Origin: Punica granatum
Lineage: Eukaryota > Streptophyta > Magnoliopsida > Myrtales > Lythraceae
Assembly: GCF_007655135.1 (NCBI RefSeq)
Contig: NC_045134.1
Location: forward strand, 4,732,982 to 4,796,981
Direction of reading: 5' to 3'
Length of the DNA stretch: 64,000 bases
Part shown: positions 36,653 through 47,967 of the stretch, piece after piece
How positions within the stretch are numbered: the first letter of the stretch is position 1
Layout of the letters: each line of letters begins with the position of its first letter
Program-made: the position numbers and the translations under genes
The notes under the pieces: generated by a model
What the model saw: the letters and a program-made list of their open reading frames with translations, nothing else
Databases searched by the model: none
What the model was told of the DNA's origin: nothing

Positions 36653-38555
36653 ATGGAACCATCCAGCTCTTCGACACATTTGCAGCCTCCAACATATGGG
36701 AACCTAATCACTGTTCTCAGCATCGACGGCGGTGGAATCCGAGGGGTCATTCCCGCAACTATATTAAGCTTCCTTGAGTCCGAACTTCAGGTGTACACAT
36801 ACATATGAGATTAACCTAAAGTTCCTGCCCCATGAAAAGATCGTTCCAATTTCATGACCCTTAAGTAACTCTTTTTCGTTTGTTCTTTTGATAGAAGCTG
36901 GATGGGGAAGAGGCAAGGATTGCAGATTATTTTGACGTGATTGCAGGAACAAGCACTGGCGGTCTAATAACAGCAATGCTCACGAGCCCTGATGAGAAAA
37001 ATAGACCCATGTTTGCTGCCAAGGACATTAAGGAATTTTACCTTAAGAACTGCCCTAAGATATTTCCTCAGGACAGGTGATCAACAACAATTCATTTTGT
37101 ATACATTTACGTGGGTCCGAAAACGTACTATTGTTATATGTTCTTACAACTGTATCTCTAGTGAAATTTTTGCTTCTGAATTTACAGTTATACTCCATTT
37201 GCTTCCGCTGAGAAGATTGTGACAGCTGTGATGGGGCCAAAATACAACGGGAAGTACTTGCACAGCCTCGTCAAGGAAAAATTGGGAGACACGAGACTGC
37301 ACGAGACGCTGACGAACATTGTAATCCCAACGTTCGACATCAAGCAGCTTCAGCCGACCATCTTTTCTAGCTATCAGGTTCATCATCTAGTCATGAGATA
37401 GAATTTGGGGTGTGTGTATGTATATATATAAAATTAATCATTTACATGTAGATTTTCTGTTCACTTGGAATAGTGGTGTTTCTTGGTTGATTGCTCAGTT
37501 GAAGAAGAAGCCCACCCTTGATGCAAAACTCTCAGATATTTGCATTGGGACATCGGCAGCACCGACTTATCTCCCTGCACATTACTTCCAAAATGAGGAT
37601 CACACAGGGGCCGTAAGAGAATTCAATCTCATCGATGGTGGTGTAGCCGCAAATAATCCGGTATACACGTGAAAAACATATGCATCTATTATGTTACGTT
37701 TTCTACCTTGTTCTGTCCAACAATCTTATTTTGTTCATTTTCTGGACTTCTTGCAGACTCTAGTTGCAATGAGTGAGGTGACAGAAGAGATAAACAGGGG
37801 AAGTCCCGACTTTTTCCCGATAAAGCCGATGGACTATGGGAGGTTTCTGGTGATATCACTGGGAGCAGGCTCTGCGAAAGCTGCACAAAAGCACACTGCA
37901 AAAGAAGCAGCAAAATGGGGCGTACTGGGTTGGCTAACGGCCGGGGGTTCCACACCGCTCATCAATGTGTTCACTCAGGCCAGTGCCGACATGGTCGATC
38001 TTCATCTATCAGTGGTCTTCCAGGCACTCCACACCGAGAAGAACTATCTTCGGATTCAGGTACACATACCACAAAAATTTATTTGGCTTCAGGTCTTTGA
38101 TGAGTGAAATTGCAAGAAGACTTTGATTAACATACATGTGCGCACACGAGGAAAATTGATTGCCCGCCTATGTACAGGATGACACATTGCATGGAGTAGT
38201 TTCTTCGGTCGACATAGCAACGAAGGAGAACATGGACGATCTCCTCAAAATCGGGGAAGGATTGTTGAAGCAGCCCGTCTCCAGGGTGAACCTGGACAGG
38301 GGTCTGGTCGAGCCAACTGATCGGGAGACAAACGAAGAGGCTCTAAGAAGGTGCACAATTAATCGATTATTTTACAGCATGAAAGATATAATTGTCATAA
38401 ATCCCACTGCAATAATCTGTCTGTGTGTATATATATATTCTATTAATATATATAATTGAACTTCGATCTATATGTGCAGGTTTGCAAGGCTACTATCTGA
38501 CGAGAGGCATCTTCGTCTTGCTAGGTCACCCCATGGCCGTGCACATAATCCGTAG
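36653..38555 (+). CDS. Patatin-like lipid acyl hydrolase (PLP2-like)
   Basis: Seven exons (36653-36790, 36895-37076, 37188-37377, 37499-37660, 37757-38059, 38178-38350, 38480-38555) encode 407 residues in one frame. The glycine-rich oxyanion loop DGGGIRG (about residues 25-31), the nucleophile motif GTSTG (catalytic Ser) and the DGG motif ([11 protein letters not shown], catalytic Asp) are all intact. So are [30 protein letters not shown] and a [12 protein letters not shown] block. Such enzymes release fatty acids from galactolipids and phospholipids in the cytosol or at membranes; Arabidopsis PLP2 is induced by pathogens and affects cell death and oxylipin supply. Length (407) matches the family. 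The C terminus ([19 protein letters not shown]) is also typical. No signal peptide is evident. It stands alone between repeat-rich spacers. Confidence 0.94.
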
Positions 38556-39177
38556 TCGCGTCCCGCAACATACCAATTATTAATCCTCTAAATTTATTTA
38601 TTTTTGTATTATTATTCTTTTGTATTTCAATAAAGCGATTGCAAGGGAAATGATGTCGATCCACATGTGTTTTTTTTCCAGTTATAATAAATGCTCATGA
38701 ACCTAATATAAGGCGTCGACTTGAAACTAAAAGGTCATGTATTCGACTATCGTCAATAGGACTTGTGTTTATGCATAAACAAATATTACTCACAGCAAAC
38801 CGATTTCTTGAAAATATATCCAATGATGCGTACTCGTAATCTAAGCTAACTTACTAGCTATAGTACATTCCCTTTTTAATATAATTATCTCAAATAACGG
38901 CAAAGGCGTCGAAGTTCGGTTTAAATTATAAAATCATCTGCATAAGTTATGACCAAGGGAGAAGTACGAATTAGCCTTTCTAATTTGATCATAAAGGAAG
39001 AAATTGGAACCATTATTATTTTATCCTTTTTGGTCTATCTGTTTGCTTCTATTTTGTCTCTTCCTTTTCATCGTCAATAGTAAAATAGTCCAGGAAAAGG
39101 CAATATCTATGATAGAATCCCCACACATCATGCAATTATGACATACAAACTGAAGTTTTTTGTTTTGTTTTTCTTTT
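38556..39177. other. 3' region of the patatin-like gene and spacer
   Basis: AATAAAG at about 38629 is a plausible polyadenylation signal about 75 bases after the stop. No gene is seen in the remainder. Confidence 0.45.
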
Positions 39178-39186
39178 TTTCTTTTA

Positions 39187-39507
39187 GGGTAAATTACAAA
39201 AAAAAATTCAAATTTTGTAAAATGTCTCAATTTTGTCCTAAATTTTGTTTTGTAACAGAAAAAATCATAAGTTTTCTAAAATGTCTCAAAAATGACCTCC
39301 GTTATAATTTCCGTCAATTTTTGCCTACGTGTGACCTACGTGGACTGTTAAAGTGACCCACCATCAGTAGCAAAAGTTGACGGAAGTTATAACGAATGTC
39401 ATTTTTGAGACATTTTAGAAAACTTATGGGTTTTTTTGTTACAAAACAAAATTTATGACAAAACTGAAACTTTTTACAAAATTTGAGTTTTTTTTTGTAA
39501 TTTGCCC
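39187..39507. mobile_element. Mutator-like MITE with perfect 9-bp target duplication
   Basis: The 321-base element has long inverted arms of about 140 bases: GGGTAAATTACAAAAAAAAA at the left and its near-perfect complement ending GTAATTTGCCC at the right. Inner arm matches include AAAATGTCTCAAAAATGAC and AACTTCCGTCAA types. It is flanked by identical 9-base TTTCTTTTA at 39178-39186 and 39508-39516. Long inverted ends with a 9-base duplication fit a non-autonomous MULE. The two open frames read the two arms and are not genes. Confidence 0.88.
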
Positions 39508-39516
39508 TTTCTTTTA

Positions 39517-40589
39517 ATGAAATTTGAAACAATTCGTTCACCTAATCATTCTTCTACTAGTCAACTTCTGTTCATTAATCATTAGGTCACGCCCTTTTTC
39601 TCCAAGAGAATCTGAGGCTGTTTAGTCATGCATTGAATATAATAAATAGGTGCATCTATAATAACAGGATCTAACTCGGGTTTACTCTTTGCTCTTCTTT
39701 GATTAATAACGATATGTGCTCTACTGCATACACTTATCTCACGGTCCTGATTATCGTAGACAGCGACTACTTATTTGCATCGAGTGCGCTGTGCTCTCGC
39801 AGCATGCAGGAAGGTCAAATTTTCCAAATTAAATGTAATGATATTTTCAAATCAACATTAAATAGCTTTGTAATCAATCATGTAAAGGACTCGTCTCATG
39901 TACATTTACCTATTGTAAATATATATGTAATATATATTTCGTTGGTGAGCCATGCAGATAGCATAGCCCTATATATATATATATATATATATATGATGAG
40001 TAGCACTTAAACATATGCCTGCATATGTGTCATATCGTCACGACAAGATGGCCTCAATTCGTGGTATCAGCAGCGATTGGCCCCCATTACATAGTAAATA
40101 TATCCATTTTTTATAGTATGTTACTGGTCATATATACGGTGTAGTACATTGAGGAGGAAAGCAACAAGCAAAAAACCATACCATTTCGCGACCGGCTAAT
40201 AAATTTCCAAAAAGTGGTACATAACTCGGGAGAGACTTATAGATGGAAGTTTGCTCACAGTAGCTGGAGTCACATTTCTCTAGCGTATTGATGACTATTT
40301 GCGTTTTTGAGACATGGCATGGCCGTGGATGTATACATACTCATAATATGCCACGTCCTAACTGACAGTTTTGATACTAAAAATTTGGGATTGGGTAAGG
40401 AAACCCCTAATGGCTGACCAATCCCGAGCAATAACACAAATTAATAATTATAATTCGACATACGTATATAATTTCTCAGTTCTAAGATGGCGGTGAGCAT
40501 ACTTTCCCCCCCCCCCCCTTCTTGATGGATAACTAATCGCAAATTAGACCTCTGGCTAAATACTTGCTGCAGATGATATGGTTTTTTTC
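39517..40589. other. Intergenic region
   Basis: No gene recognised. It includes a (TA)n tract at about 39970-39993 and a poly(C) run at about 40507-40518. Confidence 0.4.
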
Positions 40590-41204
40590 CGACTATATAT
40601 AAGACCGCAAAAGTTTTTGCTCTCTTAAAGAAGGGAAAAGATTCCTCGGTGCAAAGCGCTCCGGTTTCAAGCGGAATGTGCCTCGTTATTTTGCGTGTTG
40701 GTTGGCATTACAAAACAAGTTGAGCACAAGGAATAGAATGAAAGTATTCAGCTAGTTGCCCATGGGTGTGGGTACTTTGGGAGAGAAAAAGGAGCAAGAG
40801 CGCACCTGTTATTCACCTGCCAATTAATAACAAGAAAGGTATATATATGGGCTAGTCTTCTTGGCTTGGTAGGGTGGGGATCGAAGGGTGGAACTTTGAG
40901 CTAGCTTGAGTCGTGTCTTTCGAAGGGAGGAAACTTGATGGAATTGTACGTCTAAGGTTGATATGCACCGCGTATATCTACCATGTGTAGAGGGAGCGTA
41001 ATATGAGATTTTGTAGAAGGAAGACCTCCGCTGTGGCTGGTCTAATTCAACGAATTTTGCAGTCCGTCAAGCTGAGAGTATATTCCGTGAATAACTTTGT
41101 GAAGAAGAGTTTCACTTTAATGCATGAAGAACTTTTCATCTCTCTAGGTGTTTGAGTTCCTTTTTGACATCTACCTTTTATCAACCAATCAATCAATTCA
41201 TCAA

Positions 41205-41573
41205 TTTATAATATATAAAAGCAGAAGAGTGGGACTGTGAGAGCTTCATTTGAAAATCCTCAGTTTTAGGTGAAATAAGATAATCACTTAGTTTATTGTT
41301 GAACGACGTTTTACTAGTACATTTAAGAGGAGGTTGTTTCATGTATAAGAATGAAAAAAATAATCAATTCACCCAAAAAAAATTCAGTTTGTTCTTTGTC
41401 TCTCTTGGGCAAAAAAAAAAATTGTATAATTAGATTTTCATTATATTAAACAAATTCAGAGACTCGGCTTCAAGCGACCCGAGCTAAACAATTAATTCCA
41501 TGCAATTTCCAAGTCCATTAATTTAACAAACTAATCGGCCCTCCTAAGATCCAAAAGCTAACCAATCTAATCA

Positions 41574-41604
<31 letters not shown>

Positions 41605-42060
41605 ATATTAAAGTGGAAGAGCGATATCCATAGAGTTATATCCGGGAACCCTCATCTCTTGATGAAGTTACGAAAATTCTCATATCATGGCACAATGTCC
41701 ATTCACGTTCCCCTCATCAAATTCTCGGTACTAAAAAAATGAATTTAATTAGATTAAAAGAAACAATTGACTACCATAATTTTGATTAAAATACATGTTT
41801 TCCACTTTAGTTTACTTCACTCACAAAATCTAACTAAGGTTAGATTTTAAAATCTTAAAGAAATTAGTATATTCATATACTGAAAGAAACTGAAGAAAAA
41901 CTCATCTCTAATAAATAACTTGAATAGAGGTATTGAATAAGAGATTCAAAAAATTTTAAAACAGAATTAGCTTAAAGATTTGTACTCCTTTCTTAAATAA
42001 ATTTATTATATTATTTTTTATTAATAATATTTCTACGCAACATGCGAGTATGATATTGGT
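41205..42060. mobile_element. Possible Helitron-type fragment(s) in block A
   Basis: Two stretches read like plant Helitron 5' ends: ATATATAAAAGCAGAAGAGT (about 41210) and ATATTAAAGTGGAAGAGCGA (about 41605). A worn hairpin (CTACGCAACATGCGAG) is near 42032. Block B lacks this sequence at the matching point. No helicase is encoded. The call is weak. Confidence 0.3.
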
Positions 42061-43319
42061 TCGTAGATATGTGGTGTAACTTGTACATTTCTTTTTATGG
42101 AGGACATATCACCACCTATAAATATATATATATATATATATATTATTGTGGTAATACCTATATATATCCGTAGAAATTAATCACTCCACGGATTCCAATT
42201 TGTTTTTAAATTCTGTTTGAAATAAAAAAGATACAATATCCGGGCAATAGATAGAGAATTCCATTGAGTAAAGTAATGAATAACTTCATGATCATATATA
42301 AATATTAAGGTATGCCCATTGTCTATATTTTACGTACTATTGCTCTCGTGATAACCTTGGTTGAATTGAGCGTCGGAGAGGGAAATTGGACCACCGCCAT
42401 GATCTTCCCCTTTTGCAAGTTGTTTGAGAGCACGGGGATCGCAGGCGGATTCAACCCAAATAACAGGTCCGTAACATATTGTCTGATTTATTTTTATGAT
42501 GAACTCAGGCTTCCGCTCATGATTCACCCCCAAAAAAAAAATTCTTCCATATGGAATTTCATTCTAACTTATATGAAAGTGTTACCCTATGAGCAAATAG
42601 AGGGAATGGATGAGATTTTTATTTCATTATATTCCATTTTGATGTACTAAACGGGACATTTTATATATGCAAGATAAGATAGGTTATATAGTATGACTTC
42701 TGGTCAATAGAGTCAGTTATGTATATCGGGGTTGCTCATGTTGTATAGTCAATGATCACATTAGAATTCTTAACAAATCTCGAATGAGAAATGCAGTTTT
42801 TCCAAAAGAGTTTGTCTAACTATGTGCATGTATAATCCCATAAAGTATCAATCAGCAGGATGGCATGCTTAATAACTTTAAAACCTACTGAAATTAAAGG
42901 AAAACTAGTCGTCGTTTCACCAGTGTCTTTGTGCGAAAATGTCACTCATAATAGTTTTTTTTCATATTTTATAAAAATATTATTTCAATGGGTCCCTGAA
43001 CATATTAACTAATTTATAATTACAGAATTAACTCTTTAATAATTTTCAAATTAAACATAAATAAAAAATGTTAAATTCATCATATTGTATAAGCTCTATT
43101 TAATATTTTATTTATATATAAGAATAGAACTTTATTCACTTAACATGCATTTATATATACATATATATTGTCAGTATGATTCCTTCAAAATTATAAATTA
43201 TTTTTTTCAATGTGAACTGTGGTGTTCGAAAGTCCAATTTGATTCTTGACTGATCTAGTCGAGTTAAGTCGGCCTATTAAAGGATAAAACTCTCTCACTA
43301 CGAATGTAAAAAGAAAAAA

Positions 43320-45100
43320 ATATTTTAAACAAAATTAATGTAATTAATATTTATAATTATCCAAGAATTTTGTGGTTTACTTATCATTTTAGCAATGTAT
43401 TTTATTTGAAAATCTGCATTTACAATCTTATTTCTAAATTCTTTGGCAATACTTTTTTATTTACTAAAGCAATTACTTATTAAGTGAAAAATCAAGGATA
43501 GATATTAATTATTATATTTTTGCTAATGAAATTTTATATATAGTTTACAGCCCTTGCATTATATGTTTATTGACTAAGAAATGTTAAAATTGAATTGTAA
43601 AATCAAATGAGATTAGTTGAGTTCAATAAGTTGTTATATATTTCTATTTTCAAAAAAAAATTAATTACTTTATTATGAGATTCTCCTTTTAATTTTTATC
43701 GACGTTTGTTAGTTTACTCCAAGGTACTAATTAAGTCTGAGTCTCATATGTAAAATTAATCAGGCCACTCCACTTGACAAGTCCGACGTCACTCCATGAG
43801 TCAAGTCTCAAGTTGCTCCATGTTTCAAACTCTCAACACTCTATTACGCGACTTCTTATTTACTCTATGAAGATAGTTTCCCTACAAGGAAACTTTACCC
43901 ATAAGAATTAACTCTCCCTTCCTGTCTTTGAACCAAGAAAGAAAAAGAAAAAAATCAAATACTCATCCAAGAAGTTGCGGACTTCTAATTAATGATGAAG
44001 TTAAATTCCCTAAAATATTAAAAATAATTGTCTAGGGAGTTATATTTTATAGCTTCATGCACAGAGTAATTAAGCCCGATGGCCTTCACGAATTTCTAAG
44101 TTAAGATCAATGAAAAAAGCTACAAATAATTAACAATAGATGATTAAAAATTCTTGCACGGAGGAATTAAGTCAGATAGCTTTTGCGAATTTCCAAGTTT
44201 TGATTAAATGAAAAGGCATTACAAATAATTAACAACAGATACTTAAAAATTTACACGGTGTTTGGGAGTGAAAATTTGGACGAGAGGAGCTAAGTCTGCA
44301 TACTTTGAAATAATTTTATATTCATACAAATATCTATATATATATATGTATATGAGACTTTGACTTGTTTGATTTTTATTCATACAAACATATAAATATA
44401 TGTATATGAGGCTTTGACTTATTTAGTATATTGGTGTAAACTAATAAATGTCGGTAAAAATTAAAAAAGAAGTATTTCAGAATAAAGTAATTAATTTTTT
44501 ATAAATAAAATATAACAATTTAGTCGAACTTGATTGATGTTGAATGTAATTCTACAATTCAATTTTACCGATTCTTAGTCAATAAACATATATTCCATGG
44601 GCCATGAAACTATATAACAAATCCAATTTGCAAAAAAAATTTAAAAAAATATTTCATAATAAAGTAAATAATTTTTTTAAAATAAAAATATAGACATTTA
44701 TTCGAGTTTCATTAATCTTGAATTTAATTCTACCAATTTAATTTTGTCAATTCTTAGTCAATAAATATATATTTCATAGTCCTCTAAAATTTACAAAAAA
44801 CCAACTTGGAAAAAATATAATAATCAATATTTTCACATAAATTAATATGCTATCCATAATCTTTTTCTTAATAACCGGCATTAATTTGATGAAAAACATT
44901 ACTTGAGTAAGAATTAGTAATTACTTTAGTAAATAAAGAAAAAGATAAAATATTGCAAAAGAGTTTTAAAATAAGACCATTATACAAGTTTTCAAAATAA
45001 AATACACAAATAAAATGGTAAGTGAACTGTAAGAGTTTTGAATAATTAAAATTTTTAATCAATTACCTTAAATTCGACTAAAACAATTTTATTTTAAGCT
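43320..45100. repeat. AT-rich foldback and direct repeats inside the block A insertion
   Basis: Bases 43330-43500 match the reverse complement of about 44880-45070 (for example TTTATTTACTAAAG.AATTACT). Bases 43560-43640 match the reverse complement of 44523-44600 (ACAATTCAATTTTA, CTTAGTCAATAAACATAT); a second direct copy of that arm lies at 44700-44790. Between the arms are tandem repeats: about 105 bases at 44050-44155 and 44156-44255 (GAATTTC.AAGTT, ACAAATAATTAACAA), and about 70 bases at 44310-44410. No gene is present. Confidence 0.65.
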
Positions 45101-45289
45101 AATCATACTGAATAATTACATTTTGTTATTGTGTGACTATATGTGTCTTTTTCTTTTAATTCATTTCCAATAGAAAGCATGTGTATTTATGTAATTTTTC
45201 ACTATTGTAAGCATTCAATTTAAAGGTTCTTACATCCAAAAGTAAGAATCAATTACTTTAAATTTTTTTATTGTTCTTTTCCCAAAAGT

Positions 45290-45689
45290 GTTTGGGAAAA
45301 ATTTGCAGCTGCCAAGATTTGGAAGAGGCGCGTTGATCCGCCATTAGAAGATTAAAAGGAAGGTCCATACAGGCGCGTCGATCGGGAAAATTGGCCTTTC
45401 ATGTCTACATTTATTATATCTGGAAGACTCTAAATGACTGAGTACATTCATCAATTGTTCATTCTGTTGAGAGTACTCTGGTCTGCATCAAATCTACTGT
45501 CAAAGGAAGGTTGTTGGGCAACAGGGATCTGAGGAAGAGAATGGCAAAGAGTAAGCACAAGAGGATGCTAGAGGGTTGGGGATATTATATGTACGAGATG
45601 AAAATTTGTATGTTGTATCAGTTTATGTATCTCGGTACTGATTTGAAGTTGCATCAATAAAGTGAGCACTTCGCATTGAGCAAAAAAAA
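45290..45689 (+). mobile_element. 5'-truncated LINE tail
   Basis: A frame reads ARRSGKLAFHVYIYYIWK near 45374-45426, resembling the end of the RT-associated zinc-binding region of plant L1-type LINEs (upstream piece AKIWKRRVDPPLED in another frame). A non-coding tail ends in AATAAA and an A9 run at 45681-45689. Stops and frame changes show it is dead. Confidence 0.6.
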
Positions 45690-46840
45690 ATATTTAATTA
45701 TTTGTAAAGAAATTATTTTTTTAGTCAAAGAGGAAATTGGGAATGCAAATGAGGCCTGGGTTGCTAAATATTTAATCAAAGACCGAAGTATTTGGTCTTT
45801 AAGGATACCTGGTGATTGTTCTTGGAATTGGAGAAAACTTTTACAGCTGAGGACTTTGATGTCTCCCTATATCCGCTATTGTGTTGGCCCTGGTACGAAC
45901 GTATCTTTCTGGTATGACAAGTGGTTACCGGTCGGTTCTTTAATAAACTATTGCACCAGGGGGCTCCAGTGCTTTCCGTCGATTAGGGAGCACGCAACAG
46001 TTAGTTCGATTCTGGTTGATGGATGCTGGCATTGGCCTAGAAGCTCGGATCTGCAAGCTGGCCTGCTCCGTGATCTCGCTAATGCAATTCAACTCTCTGA
46101 TCGTGATAGGGTCACATGGACGGCTCACAAATCCGAGACATTTTCTGTTGCTAGTGCGTGGAAATGCTTTAGTCCCAGAAGCCAGAAGATGGAATGGAGG
46201 AACGCAATCTGGTTTGAGGGGCAGTTTCCTCGATCCTCTTTCATTAGCTGGCTTTGTATTCATAATAGATTGAGTACAAAAGATAGGCTTATGAGTTGGA
46301 GAATCTCGATTACTGCTCCCGAATGCGAATTCTGTAGTTTGGAATTGGAGACCCGAAATCACCTCTTTTTTGAATGCCCTATCACCCAAGGGATTTGGAG
46401 AAGTTTATTAGACCGTGTTGGAATGAACAAACACAATGTCGACTGGAATACGGAACTTTGCTGGGTCTCCTCTCTCCGTGGAAAGAAGCTGGATATTATT
46501 TGTCTTAAACTTCTCTGGACTCACTACATTTACTGCATCTGGAGGGAGAGGAACGCCAGGCTCTACCGGAATCAAGTCTCACCTCCAACAATTATAATAC
46601 GAAGGATCTTCTCGGATGTGAAAGCAAAGTTGTCTGTTCTCCCTCGATTCTCATGCAAAATTGCACACTCTATCATTGCGAGGCATATGTTTCACCATTT
46701 TGATACTGCAACTAGTTGACTTGGGAGTAGCTCTTGGGTATTTTTTATTTTACTCCGTATAGAGGAAAATGGTATTGGTTTCTGATGTAAATTCATCTGT
46801 TATCAATGAAGTTTCATCATTTATCCAAAAAAAAAAAAAT
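45690..46840 (+). mobile_element. 5'-truncated L1-type LINE with zf-RVT domain
   Basis: An open frame to 46719 encodes about 340 residues of the C-terminal part of a plant LINE ORF2. It has the WSLRIPGDCSWNWRKLL block, GPGTNVSFWYDKWLP and the zinc-binding motif CEFCSLELETRNHLFFEC, then WRERNARLYRN. Endonuclease and reverse-transcriptase core are missing. About 100 bases of 3' UTR and a poly(A) run (about 46827-46839) follow. The frame is still open from its truncation point, so the insertion is fairly young. It abuts the poly(A) of the LINE tail at 45290-45689. Confidence 0.88.
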
Positions 46841-47530
46841 TAAATAGTGTGTGTCACTTTTCAAGAAGAAAAAAAAAATTCTTAATCCAATGAGAGAGAT
46901 AGAAAAATGACTAATTTTCATTTTTCTCTTATTATTTTATCTTTTCTTTAGATAAATAGAAAGATGAGGGCTTGACACGTGGCACTACCTTATTAATCGT
47001 AGGATGAAATGTGGCACAGCCTCGTTAAATCTCATTTTCCGTTTTGCTATTACAGATCATATATAGATGCTTGATTTCCACTGGATTTCAGTATTGCCGG
47101 TTGAAGTTGGAGTACCTCGTGCATCTATATTTCAATTATGAAAAACGAGGCCTATAAGATTAGAAGGAAGTAAATAATATAGGGGCAAATGATAATAATT
47201 GAATTTAGGACTTCTTAATCTGTCACTTAGAGGGAGATGGCAATAATCTATTTCGACAAGATTAAAGCAACAATCCTACATGTTCATGTAAACGAGACAA
47301 AATTATATCCCTTCCATATCATTACAATGGATCGAATTGAACTGAAACATACATATATTTGAAACATTGCCCCTAGCGAGGAGATCGTTCTGGCAATCTA
47401 GGATGAATCAAAACATGAGAATACAAATTATTATACAACAATAGCATGACACTAATCAACACACAGGAAGCTGAGTGCGGTCGAAAGGAAGTACGAACAT
47501 ATGATGCATGACTAGTCCGAGGATGACAGC
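46841..47530. other. 3' flank of FPF1-like gene A
   Basis: Bases 47085 onward match block B from 60078 and probably contain the 3' UTR of the minus-strand FPF1-like gene. Nothing else was recognised. Confidence 0.4.
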
Positions 47531-47863
47531 TCAGGATGACATATCACGGACGTGAAAGGTATTAGGGTTCTTCACGACGATGTCATACATGTGCACCGAG
47601 TTGAAACGGGAGAACTGGCGAGGGAGGGAGATCAGGTCGATGGACGACTGCTTGTGGAACTGGTAGAGGTCTGGGTCGCCCATGAAGTACCTCTCCCATC
47701 CCAGGCCCCTCAGGATACGCTCGAGCGACTCATAGGAATTCACAACCTCACCGGTCGGCAAGTGGACCAGGACCTTCCTTCGGGAACTGTTGCTCGAAGC
47801 CTCCGCCTGCGGGTTCTCCACGAGACGGTACACGCCTTTGTTGAATACCCAAACGCCTGACAT
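47531..47863 (-). CDS. Flowering-promoting factor 1-like protein, copy A
   Basis: A single exon encodes 110 residues, the normal size for FPF1-like proteins. The start [18 protein letters not shown] is the family N terminus. Other family blocks are [50 protein letters not shown] and [16 protein letters not shown]1 proteins are small plant-specific factors; raised expression in Arabidopsis speeds flowering and alters gibberellin-linked growth, and the biochemical role is unclear. A TATA box is 97-104 bases upstream. Copy B (60612-60932) is an intact paralogue that differs by a 4-residue gap near residues 10-20 and a few substitutions (for example ERYF versus ERYY). Confidence 0.94.
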   Translation of the reverse strand: MSGVWVFNKGVYRLVENPQAEASSNSSRRKVLVHLPTGEVVNSYESLERILRGLGWERYFMGDPDLYQFHKQSSIDLISLPRQFSRFNSVHMYDIVVKNPNTFHVRDMSS

Positions 47864-47959
47864 TGTTCAAGATAATCTGTGTATGTATATATATGCTTTC
47901 AACAGATCAAGGGAGATGAAGATTTTGCCTGCTTGCTGATGTCGTGAGGGTTTAGGAGG

Positions 47960-47967
47960 TTTATATA
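47960..47967 (-). promoter_or_regulatory. TATA box of FPF1-like copy A
   Basis: On the minus strand the bases read TATATAAA in context CACCTATATAAACCTC, about 100 bases before the start codon. The same box and flanks are kept in copy B at 61035-61042. Confidence 0.65.

Noticed and set aside
39138..39541. Two opposite frames with similar proteins
   Set aside because: They are translations of the two arms of the MULE-type MITE.
47552..47860. Plus-strand frame opposite FPF1-like copy A, also at 60633-60929
   Set aside because: Kept open only because it lies antisense to a real gene under selection; no homology of its own.
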